Positions 42,793 to 54,130 of a stretch of 64,000 bases of DNA are shown in pieces. Below the pieces are notes generated by a model. The model was not told the origin of the DNA, did not search any database, and saw nothing but the letters and a program-made list of their open reading frames with translations. The DNA is from Letharia columbiana (taxonomy: Eukaryota > Ascomycota > Lecanoromycetes > Lecanorales > Parmeliaceae): assembly GCF_014066305.1 (NCBI RefSeq), contig NW_023501056.1:336501-400500 (forward strand). The letters are read 5' to 3'. Numbering within the stretch: position 1 is the stretch's first letter; every line of letters starts with the position of its first letter. Both the position numbers and the translations under genes were made by a program.

Positions 42793-44943
42793 GATGTAAG
42801 AATTTCCAGCACTGGACGACTCTAGTAACCTGATGTCTCAAGTCAATGCAGAGAGTGGTTGGTGAATTGTAAAAAGTGACTGTTTCGAGTATAGGGAGAT
42901 GAATAACTGGCGTCTGAACGAGTGAAGCCCAGAAAGCTGCGATAATCAATTGAGCAGAATCTGACCAGTAGCACCGGAAGTTCCGATGCTGGATGTCTGG
43001 TCCATCATGTGTCAGTATCATGGAGAGACGTAACCATCAATAGCGACCAATCATTGGGGGAAATCCAGCATAGGTAGCGCAAAGTTTTTCGCAGTTACTG
43101 ACGGTGCAGCGCCAATTCGTAGTAGAAAGGATTGATAGCTTACAGGTCGAGATTCAAGCTCTGAGGGAGTGCGCAAGCGCTTTGGACAGAATGCCGAATT
43201 TTCTGTTCACGAGAATAACTCGTTGTTAGTCAATGTTCGAGTACTCTAGGGCAGTACAGCATACAACCATGGTATCGAGGTAGCCGATCAGACTTACCGA
43301 AGTTGAATTTGACCAATGCAAGATAACCAATGGTTCACTGTATCTAAATCGGTTTTCCAAATTGAGTTCAAGAAATCAGCAGCTCAAGCGAAGTTGCGTC
43401 AGTAGATTCGAGCGATGGTGTGGTTGACGAAGCTGAATTGCATGAAGGATGAAAGGAATTGGCAAGGTTGGAGAATCTGTACTGGTGCAGGATGATGGAA
43501 GAGAGGTTTGCCGATGAAGGGTTATGGTATGAAGAAGTGGAAGGTGCTTGAAGAATTTATACAGAGGGATGAAATGGGAAGATGTCAGGGGAAAATGGCT
43601 GGCAAAATTGATTCACTAATGGTGAGCAGTGACAATACCAAGTACAGCGGATGAATAGGGTCAATACAATGTCTGCAGCAGCAGTGAATAGCATCAATGG
43701 GCCTCCGCCTTCATTCATTGTCTTGTCAATGTGATCGGGCTGTAATGAATACACATTCGCTTGGGAGAGAAACCTTTGAGATCTTGATAAGCCTTACAGA
43801 AGTCGTGGCTGATCATTCTGCTCGGAGGATCCGAATGATTGATGGCACCAATTGAGAGCAGGTGTTCTTCACTCCAAACGTCTCTCTGTTGATCTACGCA
43901 CCTGGAGCTAGCCTTCAATTGAGACCTGAATCGAATGAAAAAGTGTTCCTAAAATGAGCTTTAGGAGCGCGGCATTCAATTCTGGGGGGAAGGCTTGATG
44001 TACTGGATCAAGCAGAGAGATGTTCTACTGTCGATGCACTGGCAGTTCGAACTCATGGGCACCAGCGGAAGTGTTGGGGTAGCATCAAGAATAGCAAGAG
44101 CAGCAAGCCTTTCTACTTGGATTCCAAGCAGCCTTCGTTCCCCGCATGTTTGAAGTCCACGCAAGCTCATGCAAGACTTGGATGCCTATGTTTCGAAATG
44201 GGGCACTGCTCGAGATTTCTAGCGGAGGATACAAGTCACAGGCATCGCGCTGTCTTTGGACCGGGGCTCCTTTGAAGGTGCTTCTTTCCCCCATTTCAAG
44301 CATGGGAGAAGCGGTACTCCGCATCGTCTGCGCTTTTGCGACTACCAATAGGCAAGCAGCGACGTATATGACAAGCAAAGCGAGCAAGGTATTAGGGTCG
44401 CCAGAAACAATAAGGGAGAATGATATGTTCCTGCGTCGGGAATCACAATCTCGAGGAGTAGCTTGGGGAAGGTGCCAGGAATCGTCCCTTCGGATTGGGC
44501 ATGTGAGTGCTAGAAAGGCTTCCAAACGGCAAAGACGCTAGTACATTCGATGCGTTGTGCTCGAAGAAGGGTACAGAAGCTGGCTGGGCGGAGAAGAAAC
44601 GATAGTAGGATGAAGAATTCTGGGCATTGAGGGTCTCATGTTGAGAACAGAGAGCTTTAGCCAGTGGATTTACTATGGATAGCGTGACTATAAAAGGATC
44701 CTAGAGGTCTGCAAGAGGGAGATACCCATATTGATGGTGTTTCGTGCTTGCCTCGGACTACTCCTTCTCCGTGAGGTCTAGATAGAGTCATAATGCCAAG
44801 AGAATAGCGTTCTGACATCTACGAACAGCAAGCGAATAAGCGAGGCCCCATGCCGTATGTCTAAAATTTGCTCAACAGTAACAAATACACCGACAAGCAG
44901 TGACCGATCTGGATGTTTGAGTTGTGATGATTATTCGTAAAGG
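42793..44943. promoter_or_regulatory. 2.1-kb leader/promoter of the 797-residue protein gene
   Basis: No protein gene is convincing here. It should hold the promoter and a long 5' leader of the minus-strand regulator-like gene, and on the right the 3' region of fip1. Opposed frames of about 131-146 codons at 44085-44541 are mirror shadows without motifs. Long leaders with upstream frames are common for fungal developmental regulators. Confidence 0.4.
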
Positions 44944-46084
44944 CTACCATCTGCGGTTTCCACGGCCGCCTTGATTTCTGCCCCCACCGCCCCCTCCACC
45001 ACCACCACCACCATATCCGTACCCCATCTGCTGATTCTGACCCTGTTGACCAAATCCTTGTCCACCAAAGTTCTGGTTCGAATCTCCTGCTCCTCCTGCT
45101 CCTCCTTGACCCCCCTGCATCATCTGCATGAAAGTTGCGGGATCCATTTGCGTGGGATCCATGCCTTGAGCCATCATCTGCGCCATCATCTGCTGCATTT
45201 CTGGTGGCATATCTGCGGGTCCACCCATAGGTGGCATACCAGGTGGTGCACCTCCAGGGGCTCCAGGCATACCTGGCATTGCAGATGGCATGCTGAGGAA
45301 ATTTTGCATCTCCTCCATTTGTTTCTTCGAATCCGTGACCTCTTTCCGTAAGGAGCCTTGCTTCAAGCAGTAGCTCGCCCATGTGAATTCATCAAACCCG
45401 TAGTTAAAGTAGTCAATCATGTCTGTACCTGGTCGGCGCCAAGGCTTGTCGTCCTCGGGAAAATCTGAGACGATCTGGGTAAGCTTGCGACCAACAAAGG
45501 ACAAGATACTGGCACGCACCGGTATCCATGTCGATATCTGTAATTGGTTTTCCATTTGGCTCGTAGATGGGTTTGGCGTCGACTTCGATATTCGAAATCT
45601 TGACTGCTGGATAGGATGAGCCGAGTCTCGTCGGAGTCTCTTTGCCTGAAGGTTCGTTCTTAATTGCTGGGGAGCGCTGAGCAGCAGGCACTGCTTCAGC
45701 AGATGGTGTCCCAGATTGCGGTTCCTTTAGTGAAGCAACACGACGAGGCTGTCTAAGGTGCAAAGTTAGCTGAGTACTTGCGCTGGCTAAGGTTTGGCCA
45801 TACGCAGGCTCTGGTCTGGCTTCTGAGCCCTTTCGCTCAGTGATGATATCTATATCCTATGGCAAGACGATCAGGAATAGAGCGAGAACACTGGTGGCAG
45901 CCGCACCAACCGAGTCACTCTCGTCCTCCTCTACCTCTTCTCCCTCTTCTTCACCATCCTCTTCATCGTTCCTCCCCTCCCTTTTGACTGGTGCATTGCC
46001 GGTCCCATTGTTTGTATGCACACCCGGATCTGGCTCGGCGCTTTCAGCAGGCGCATACATGCTCTCCTCATCTTCTTCCTCCAT
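44944..46084 (-). CDS. fip1: Fip1, pre-mRNA polyadenylation factor subunit
   Basis: Fip1 tethers poly(A) polymerase to the cleavage and polyadenylation factor in the nucleus. Four exons (46084-45911, 45856-45804, 45752-45520, 45464-44944) give 326 residues. Order: an acidic N-terminus ([12 protein letters not shown], then Glu/Asp runs), a short linker, [17 protein letters not shown], and the diagnostic Fip1 motif [29 protein letters not shown] completed by the last intron (about residues 154-182). The C-terminus is low complexity: Pro/Met/Gly-rich ([24 protein letters not shown]) and a poly-Gly/Arg end ([13 protein letters not shown]). It shares a 177-bp promoter with nup49. Confidence 0.93.
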
Positions 46085-46261
46085 CTTGAAAAATCACGAA
46101 CGTCAAGCCAGGAACTCTGGCGATTATAGAAGTTGGGAGGCAGTGTTGAATAGTTTCGCTACACCTTCCATTCTGGTCAGGTCTTGGCAATACCGCGTTC
46201 GAGCTCGCGGCTTGTTTGTCAGTTTGTCATTCTTCAGCGGCTTGTAGCATACATTCCAGGG
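46085..46261. promoter_or_regulatory. 177-bp fip1/nup49 bidirectional promoter
   Basis: The start codons of the divergent polyadenylation factor and nucleoporin genes are only 177 bp apart, so both transcripts must start within this interval. No TATA box is evident. Confidence 0.6.
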
Positions 46262-47908
46262 ATGTTTGGTCGGTCTCAGAGTGGGCCCGGTGGCCTGAGT
46301 ATCAACACCAGCTCAGCAAATGCGTTGCCGTGAGTGAACAATGGACAATGCTCTTGCAACATTAGCTCGCGTTGCTGAAGAAAACCACATTAACCTGCTC
46401 AACAGTGATCAATCAAGCCTACCTCCTCCATCGGGCGGCAAGCCGGCGACTTCACTCTTCGGATCCTTCAACACTTCACAGCCTCAGCAAAATGCAAGCG
46501 CTGCGCAAGCACAGACAAGTAGTCTCTTTGGAAACACCACCTCCCAGCCTGCACAGACAAGCAGTCTCTTTGGTGACACCACCTCCCAGCCTGCACAGAC
46601 AAGCAGCCTCTTTGGGAACAACTCTCAGCCGGCACAGACAAGCAGCCTCTTTGGCAACACTACCTCTCAGCCGGCACAGACAAGCAGCCTCTTTGGCAAC
46701 ACTACCTCGCAGCCACAACAGGGTTCCAGTCTCTTTGGTGGCAACCAAAATACTCAGTCCGGCGGAGGCTTTTTTGGGTCACAGCAAGCTAATCAACAGA
46801 CTACGGGTGGATTGTTTGGCTCCACCAACGCTCAACAGCCTCAGCCTCAACAGACCAATCTCTTCGGCTCAGTAGGGCAAAATCAAGCCCAGCAACCGCA
46901 AAACAGTCTATTCGGTGGAACCAGTGACCAGAACAAAACGTCCTCACTATTGTTTGTACTATCTCACATGTGTATTGCATTTTGCAAGGCGCTGGGTTCC
47001 CAAACTCTGGCTAATAATTACGTAGTGGCAATATGCCAGGCCCGGCCCAAAATCAGCAGTCTACAATGCAGCCACCCCCAGCCCGCAAGCTGTTCCCGAG
47101 CCAGATTGGTCAATACACTCAACAGCAGCAAACCGTACCAGGGGTTCGGATTCTCGATGTGAACCAGCTTCGCTCCACAACACGCTTCAATGATTTACAC
47201 GAAGACCTACAAAAGGTCATCGAAAACGTGGACAATTTCATTTCAGGACAGATTCGATGTCAAGAAGAATGTGCTCAACACACCGAGGACATCAATCAAA
47301 AGTGTCATCAAATACCACCAGACGTCGAGTACTGCACGAAGGCATTAGATACGACGCAACAAGCCCTGGAAAACAACGCAGAATCCATTGCCTTTGCCAA
47401 AGGCTTGGTGAAGGTCGATGTAGCGGATGCGAAGTTGAGTTTTCAAACCATCCAGAACTTGAAGATGCCCCAACAATTTCAGCAAAGCGGCATGTGGAAC
47501 ACAACAGGGATATCGCAAAGTGGAGGATCGTCATTTCCAGAAGAAGATTTAGAGGTGGGCGCAAGTCGAACCCTTGTGGAATACTTCTCGAAACAAGCCG
47601 ATGTAATGTCAAAGACCCTGGACGCCTACAAGCGTAGTATTGGCCAAGTTGAGGCTTACCTGAAAGATGTGGAGTCCAACGCTATGCAACAAATGCAACA
47701 GACGATGTTCAATAGAGGACAGGATGGAGTCGAAAAGAGCGCCGAGGAACAAGTCAGACAACTAGCTGCGGTCTTGAGAGACTTTGAACATGGGATAACC
47801 GGCGTCGCTAGCAGGGTTGGGGTTACTAGAGATAAAATTCAAGAAGTCGTACTGGGCCCAGATGACATGGTTGGGGAATTGAGTACGAAGAGGTATGGTA
47901 TGCCTTAG
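46262..47908 (+). CDS. nup49: FG-nucleoporin Nup49 (Nup58/45 family)
   Basis: This is a component of the Nsp1-Nup57-Nup49 channel complex of the nuclear pore. Three exons (46262-46329, 46406-46951, 47026-47908) give 498 residues. The start MFGRSQSGPGG leads into a GLFG/SLFG repeat domain (about residues 25-210) with 14-residue tandem units SSLFGNTTSQPAQT. The intron at 46952-47025 restores SSLFGNMPG across the junction. The C-terminal half (about 255-480) is the helical assembly domain: TRFNDLHEDLQKVIENVDNFI, EYCTKALDTTQQALENN, TLVEYFSKQADVMSKTL and LAAVLRDFEHGITGVASRV. The first intron is only 76 nt and contains an ATG that starts the longest single frame but is not the true start. Confidence 0.93.
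46512..46747 (+). repeat. 42-bp coding minisatellite of FG units
   Basis: Five to six consecutive units of 42 bp (one of 39) encode SSLFGNTTSQPAQT-type blocks. Third positions are almost identical between copies, which implies recent duplication or gene conversion. Confidence 0.9.
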
Positions 47909-50538
47909 GAGAGCGGGAACAGCTACGGCAGATTATATCACCAATTCAAGCAGTGTTTGCCGTACAAGGATATAGCAAAGTACTTATTTCAAACCCGCCG
48001 AGATACTTGGGACTCTGCTATGATTATCACAAGTTTGGTATAACTATTGTCCTCCATCGACCCTACAGAAATACCTCACTCTATGGTCTCCTCGAGCAAC
48101 TTGTCTTCATAGTTCCTATCGGCAATGAACGGTCAGATGGGCTTTGAGCCAGGATGACAGCTTGCCTGACACATTGGCTGCCGCCATTTTCTTCAGGATT
48201 CTGTCACTGCCAGCGCTTCAATGTGAGAGGCGAAGAGGCATTTTTCGACTTCTAGGGTTTCGAAGACAGAAGATTCCACGGGTCGAGACTGAAACATCCA
48301 ATCCCGCCGGCTAGATCTGATTGATCTACTTATCCCGCGATCCGGTTTGCCTTTTTTCCTAGTCTCTCGCACCGGCGGTTCCTGGATACGCGCCGACATA
48401 TTCCGCTCGTTCTCGCTGGCTCGTATAGAACAGAGATCTACGCTTTCAACCATTACTTTACCAGAATTTTTTTTTCTCCTACATGGGCTAGGAATGGTCC
48501 AAGCTTAAAGCGAAGATCACCTCCAGGTACGCATGTGCTGTCCCATTGCCTTTTCATGCGTTCAATCATAAATGTGTGAGCAAGTTTTTGATCTAACAGC
48601 GCTCGGGACACTGGTGGAAATGGGTTGAGAGGATACAATCATGAACGAAATCTGATACTGATGTATTCTTCCGTAACATGAGATGCAATAATCGGAGATG
48701 CAATCGAAGATGAACCCTTCCTCCAATATTGCCGTATGGTCAGTTCTGACCTTGAAATAAACAGGCTCGGGAGTGGGGACCCCACGGTGCCCGAGAGCGT
48801 TGCGGCTACCAGTACTCAGAATGGCCAAAGCTCTAAAGCGTTGTCAGGGTCCTGCTGGTAAAAACCAGGTCGTGGCATGAAAGTCATCACGGTCCATCCC
48901 GATGGTATGAGATGATTTGATGGGCATGGGCCGTGCAGGCGGCGAGCGAATATCTTACGTTTAGATGAGAAAGCGGCTCCCACTGGGCATCGAGATGTGT
49001 TTCCTGTGGGTCAGCCTCTCGGAGAAAATCTCAGCAGGGACCACGAGCGATGTTTTTGTTAATTGTTATCATCCCATGATCCCAAAAATAAAATAAAGTG
49101 GGTCGGATAAGATGTGGGTATTGATGCGCACCAAGGATCTTTTGGCGGCAAGACTGGTTTCACTTATTGACGTTCAAGCGCGCTTATATGATTGAACCTC
49201 GGTCTATTCGCTGTCATTCAGCCGATTTCACCTCACAGGGAAGCACTGCTGTTTTCCACACACATTCAAGGATCAGTGTCGAAGCCAATCACCGTCCACA
49301 ATCACAGGTACTCTCATGCCTGGGCGTTCTATGACTAGTGTGAAAATTTCTTTTCTCGACTCTGGGGGCAGCAGAAGTCAGCAGGTGTAGTCGATAGGTC
49401 GCGAACTTCGCGTGCTTGTGCATGCAATACTCGTGCGCTTCCAACGTTTGGCGGTTTTGATTGAGTGAAGGAAGACGTGAAGGGGAGTAATCCATATTAG
49501 CAATCGCTCGATCTGGTTTTACACTAATCCGTACTTGACTAAGAATGCGGACCTGCAGATGTCGGACACCAATGCGGCTGCTACTTCACGATAGCCTTTC
49601 CCTCTCGCACAAAATCAAGAACAATATCTCCCATTCGAGAAGGCTTTCACCGATGAAGTGTGAACCTACAGTCGGTGACGTGGTCCCATCAGAGATGACG
49701 GCCCGCAACGGTCTGAGGCTGAGAGCGAGAGCCGCTACCAATTTCTGCAGGTCATGCATTGCAGTCTCGAAAAGCTCGTGCATACAAGGCTTTGCGGCAG
49801 TGACTCGTTACAATTCTCCGACAGCATGTCGGGTGTCACATGTGCAGTCGTACAGACGCCTGCTGAAACGCACTATAACCTTACATCATGCTCCCAGCTG
49901 GTGGATTAAGTGACTCCCAACGCTGGCATTGTCCTCGTACCATGCATCTCGTGCAGTTTGCGCGTGGGCATCTACTGCGTTTGCGCAAGGGCAACAGATA
50001 TTCTCCGTAACATCTTTAGAGTGGTTCGATGCGCATGAACCCCGCGAGCACTTTCCCTTGTTAGTCTTCGGTACGTGGAATATTCGTTCTGTTCAATGAT
50101 TGACTCGAGTACATTGTTTAGCCGTTAGATTGGATGTGCTTTGACGGGAATCCCGTGGGAATCTTGTTCTCGTCCAAGCAATAGCCGAGCGTAAGAATCA
50201 GAAAGTTGTTTACGAGAAAAAATTTATATCATAAAAGATTCGACTGGTGATGTACCTGGGGACGATATCGACTTCAACCGCGATACTTGATTGTCAAGCT
50301 TCACTTCGTCTGCCTCTACAGAAAATTTTCGAAACATTATAGTCGCGATATCGCTTGTGCTATTAGCAACTCCAACGACACCAGGACCTCAAAGCTAGCT
50401 TGGAACAACAAAGCTATATTTGCAAACTGGCGGTTGCGTGTCTAGGACCTTTGTTCTTCCGGACCAACTTCAGCTGTCGTGATACACCTCATAACTTTCT
50501 TTACCAAATCACACTCGCTCGCCTCACCTTGCTTCAAC
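47909..50538. other. 2.6-kb intergenic region upstream of the Zn2Cys6 regulator
   Basis: No gene is supported. Short frames (for example 86 codons on the minus strand at 48193-48453, Arg/Ser/Glu-rich) lack motifs. It contains the 3' end of nup49 and a long promoter/leader of the regulator gene. Confidence 0.45.
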
Positions 50539-52445
50539 ATGCAATCCCTGTGCAACCCAAAGAACCATGGCCATCAGATGCTCGTGTCGTCTCCCAGATG
50601 TTCTTTGAACTGTCAAGCTTTATCAATCCACCTACCGCCACTCGGTGACAAAAGGGTCTCATCCGGTAACAATTATCTGTCTCCGCCAATGTCAGGATCC
50701 TTTGATCGATCAACGTTCGACGACCCTTCTCATCATCACCCAAACAACAATGACCGCCAATACTCTTTGACTCCTCCATCCCGCCCATCCACATCAAGGA
50801 AGTCCGACCCTCGAGCGGCTCACGCGAAGAAGAGTTTGGGAAAGGATGTACGAGTTAACTTGAGCATACCGAACAGCACTGACCGCGAGACGTCAGGCAC
50901 GTCTCTGCAGCTAAGCGGCGACACTCATACAGCATTGGGGGACTCGAACGGAGAGGTCTCTTCGAATGCTCATGACTCGCCCGAGGGACAGTTGGTGGCT
51001 GGGCCCCCCGGGATCGCGCGAAGAGCAAAGGCCCACGTTCCTTCAGCGTGCGTGAATTGCAAAAAGAAGCACTTGGCGTGCGAGACAAAGCGACCTTGCA
51101 ACAGGTGTGTTCAGACAGGCAAAGAGGTGAGTGGAAGCGGAGTGATGTTTCGAATTGCCTGATAAGTACTTACTTGTTTCAGGCTAGCTGTGTTGATGTG
51201 CAACACAAGAAGCGAGGCAGGCCCCGCTTGCGAGAGGAAGACAATGTCAGAGAAATGGCCTTCGGTACTGAGTATCCTCACAGTGAATTATATTCAGGTC
51301 AATCTGGTGGCCTCTCGGATCCTCACTCTGGCCGTCGCAGATCGAAAACTTATCGGGAGCTGCGCTCGCAACCCGAAACACCCTTCATCGATCAACGGCC
51401 GAGGACGTCTGATCCTACGTTCTCACAACAGCAGTACATGCAAGGAGCGACATCCTATCCTGTATCTCCACCCACCAGTCATTTCGTCAACCTGGATATT
51501 CCGACTGTGTTGCTCACGCCCGACTTCGTTGTGGCCCAGCACAATCGCGCATTCAGCAATGCATTGTCGTTGTCATTTACTGCTAGAGCACAGACTCTGC
51601 TCGATCTGGTCGTCCCTGCAGAAAGAGAGAAAATCCAGCGACTCCAGTCCATCATGCGCGCCGAGCTTCGGGAAGCGGCTCATTCGTCGCTCATGCGAGG
51701 TGGCCAAAGCTCTCACGGATCAATGCCATCAATAGAACATCTCGATATAGCTCGCGCCACCGCTGGTTTCCGCACTCGATCTGAGTACTGGACCTTCCGC
51801 CTGCCTCGAGAGCAATCAAGAGGCTTTCCCATCTCGATCTCCCTGGCCAAGGAAGGTGCTCATTTTGTCGTTCTGACCTTGGTTCAAAGCACAAGCACAA
51901 TACATGCTGTCCAATCGCCTTCTCTACAACAGCTCGTGCACAGTCCACCGATGCTGCAGTCTACGGTCCGTGGCTATCAGTCCCCCCCTCAGCAGATCCT
52001 CCCTCATCACTCCACCCACCGAAGCCACCACCGCAACAGCCCCTCCGACGCCGGCATTCCTTACATCCTCTCCTCCCCCACCACATCTCTAGACGAACAA
52101 ATGCTTCAGCTGCAACCATCACACAGCCTCGCGCAATACAAGCACGGCTCACCGCCGCGACCCGTCGTGTACAGCACCGCACGTACAACCTCGGGCTCAA
52201 GCGCAAGCTCAGACGTACCGCGAAGTTCCCCCGGCCAATCGCTGCGTCAAGACAGCCTCCGCCATCTGCAACTGCCGCCTATCCGGACTGCTCCGACCAG
52301 CGATCCATCGGGAGGGAGAGATTCGATGAGGAGGCGGAAAGGGTCCGAGTCAACCCCAAGTCCTGGGCGAAGCAGTCCGCAGAGCGCCCATAGCGGGAAG
52401 AGGAAGAAGAGGAGGAGGGTGGATATTGGGGAGATGTTGCATTGA
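50539..52445 (+). CDS. Zn2Cys6 transcription factor with PAS-like region
   Basis: This is a DNA-binding regulator of unknown target. Two exons (50539-51126, 51183-52445) give 616 residues. The N-terminal 170 residues are Ser/His/Pro-rich. The zinc cluster reads CVNCKKKHLACETKRPCNRCVQTGKEASC, split by the intron after GKE, followed by the basic linker HKKRGRPRLREE, an AT-hook-like motif. A PAS-like segment follows (about residues 295-420: VLLTPDFVVAQHNRAFSNAL, LLDLVVPAEREKIQRL, YWTFRLPR and FPISISLAKEGAHFVVLTLV). The C-terminal 180 residues are Ser/Pro-rich and end in a basic GKRKKRRRVDIGEMLH. The layout recalls AcuK/AcuM/Rds2-type zinc-cluster PAS proteins, but orthology is not claimed. Several in-frame ATGs make the start uncertain. 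Confidence 0.87.
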
Positions 52446-52902
52446 GATAAGAGCGTCGCCGCTGTTTACGGCAGGCGACAATGTCACTGGAATGACAAAG
52501 ACCTTCCCTGCTTCTCGAAAATCGTGACCGAGGAGTGTCGGACTATCCTGGCCCTGACCTGCGTGGGTTCGAGTCGTCCGCAAGCTTAGGCTAGGATTGT
52601 AGGGGGGGCCTGTACAGGTAGTGGTCGTTTTGTCAGGATCAGAGGTGGTGGATGCTGGCGCTAGCTCTGGGAGTCTGGCTCTTCGGGAACAAAGACTGTC
52701 CTTTCAATAATAGTGGGAGGAGATGAGTGAAAGGGTTGCTTGAGAGTACGCATGGGTACTTAATATACTAAACATAGACGGGAGAAAAGCAATGGGATAC
52801 GGTTCAACCAAACTTCGGCTCTCATGTCGTTCAGCTCATATTCATCTATGCAATTATATCACAATGCCCAAAAAGCATCATTCGTCTATGCACAGTCGCT
52901 CC
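52446..52902. other. Convergent 3' gap
   Basis: This 457-bp gap holds the 3' ends of the Zn2Cys6 gene and fad1. No gene or structured RNA was recognised. Confidence 0.5.
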
Positions 52903-53804
52903 CTACCCTAACCCCTCCCTCCCCAACCTTTCCTCCTCATCCGCCTCCAGCTCGTAAGCAGGCCGATACCACACCCTCCCCTCTTCCACCACCCTCAACT
53001 TCGGATTCGGCCTCGTATCATTCGTGCCCCCCAGACTCGTATACCCTTCATCGTACAGCCCGCAATACTCCACCCCCAGATGCCGCAAAAACGCCCACAC
53101 CTCCGCATACCGCCATTCCAGCACCGGGTGCACCCTCATGAACCCCGGCCAGCCGTGGTCCGTCGGGTCGAACGCGGAGAGCTTCGCACCGTGCGGATCG
53201 GTGCGCCGCGTGCCGACCATGATTGCGCGGATCGACCGGCCGGTGCCGGAGAGGTAGTCGGCGAACGCGGCTTTCATGGAGGGCGATGTGTATTGGGACA
53301 GGGAGAGGTGGTACTTGGTCGAGGAGGTGGCGATGAAGGCGTCGACGGAGGGGAAGGGGTGCGGCGGGGGGATCAGGATCGAGGGGAGCGCGGCGGGGAG
53401 GGAGGGGTGGGTTGAGAGGAGGGAGAGGTAGAGGACGAGGAGGACGAGGCAGTCTTTGCCGCCGTTGTAGGAGAGGGAGAGTGTTTCGAGGCTGAACACA
53501 CACACACACTTGGGTTAGCTACTTGTGATGGAGGGGCGGAAACGTGAAGGGTGCCTATCTGTGATTCGGAGCGGGGGCAGACTCACGGGTACTTTTCTAG
53601 AGCTTCGGATATGATGGAGAGGGAGTGCCGGCATTGTGCTTGCACGTTTCGCAGCCTTTCCGTCGGGACGTCTTCCTGAAGGAACGCGGTGATGCGGGCG
53701 TGGAGGTCGGCGCAGAGGGTGCGGAGAGGGGTGGTGTCGCCATTGCTGGGTGAAAGTGCTTGGATTGGGGCATCGACGGAGGGTGAGATGCCAGTCTCTG
53801 TCAT
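52903..53804 (-). CDS. fad1: FAD synthase (FMN adenylyltransferase)
   Basis: This converts FMN and ATP to FAD in the cytosol. Two exons (53804-53587, 53491-52903) give 268 residues. The PAPS-reductase-like fold is marked by LSLSYNGGKDCLVLLVLYL (about residues 77-95), IMVGTRRTDPHG, MRVHPVLEWRYAEVWAFLRHLGVEYCGLYDEGYTSLGG and TRPNPKL, all typical of yeast Fad1. The intron ends in a (TG)n tract before the acceptor. The N-terminal helices (LRTLCADLHARITAFL, LSIISEAL) match fungal Fad1 proteins. An upstream in-frame extension lacks an ATG, so MTETGISP is taken as the start. The 3' two thirds are GC-rich, giving spurious frames on both strands. Confidence 0.93.
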
Positions 53805-54130
53805 TTCGAGACTGGTAATGAGCAAGCCCAATCCATCAAGCAAGGGATTTGTGCATCTATATTGCACGGGGAACGGGGAACGGGGAACGGAGCGGTCAGT
53901 CGGTCAGTCGCGGCAGTGATTCCCCCAGCGGAATAATCTTAGGGCTAGGGCTAGAGTGCGCGTGTTTAACATTACCTAGATGTGGTCTTATCAGGGCAAG
54001 TTTGTCTCTTAGATGGCATTTGCGGACGATATACTTAGCTACAAGGCGACGTATATAGGTCAGAGAACTCTTCATTTATGCCGGAACTTCAAGGTTCCTT
54101 GCATGGATATGCTCTGTTCGCCATCCCTTA
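53805..54130. other. Gap with short tandem repeats
   Basis: This intergenic region holds a 7-bp repeat (CGGGGAA, about 3.4 copies, 53867-53890), a CGGTCAGT doublet just after it, and a TTAGGGCTAGGGCTAG string at 53939-53954. It contains the fad1 promoter and the dbp4 3' region. Confidence 0.6.
53867..53890. repeat. 7-bp tandem repeat CGGGGAA
   Basis: Three full copies and a partial fourth lie about 60 bp upstream of the fad1 start codon. Confidence 0.9.

Noticed and set aside
44085..44541. Overlapping plus and minus frames of 131-146 codons
   Set aside because: They mirror each other, have no motif, signal or splice support, and lie in the long leader region of the regulator-like gene.
53939..53954. 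Interstitial telomere repeat (TTAGGGCTAGGGCTAG)
   Set aside because: Only one true TTAGGG unit is present, followed by CTAGGG variants. It is too short to indicate a chromosome fusion or end.
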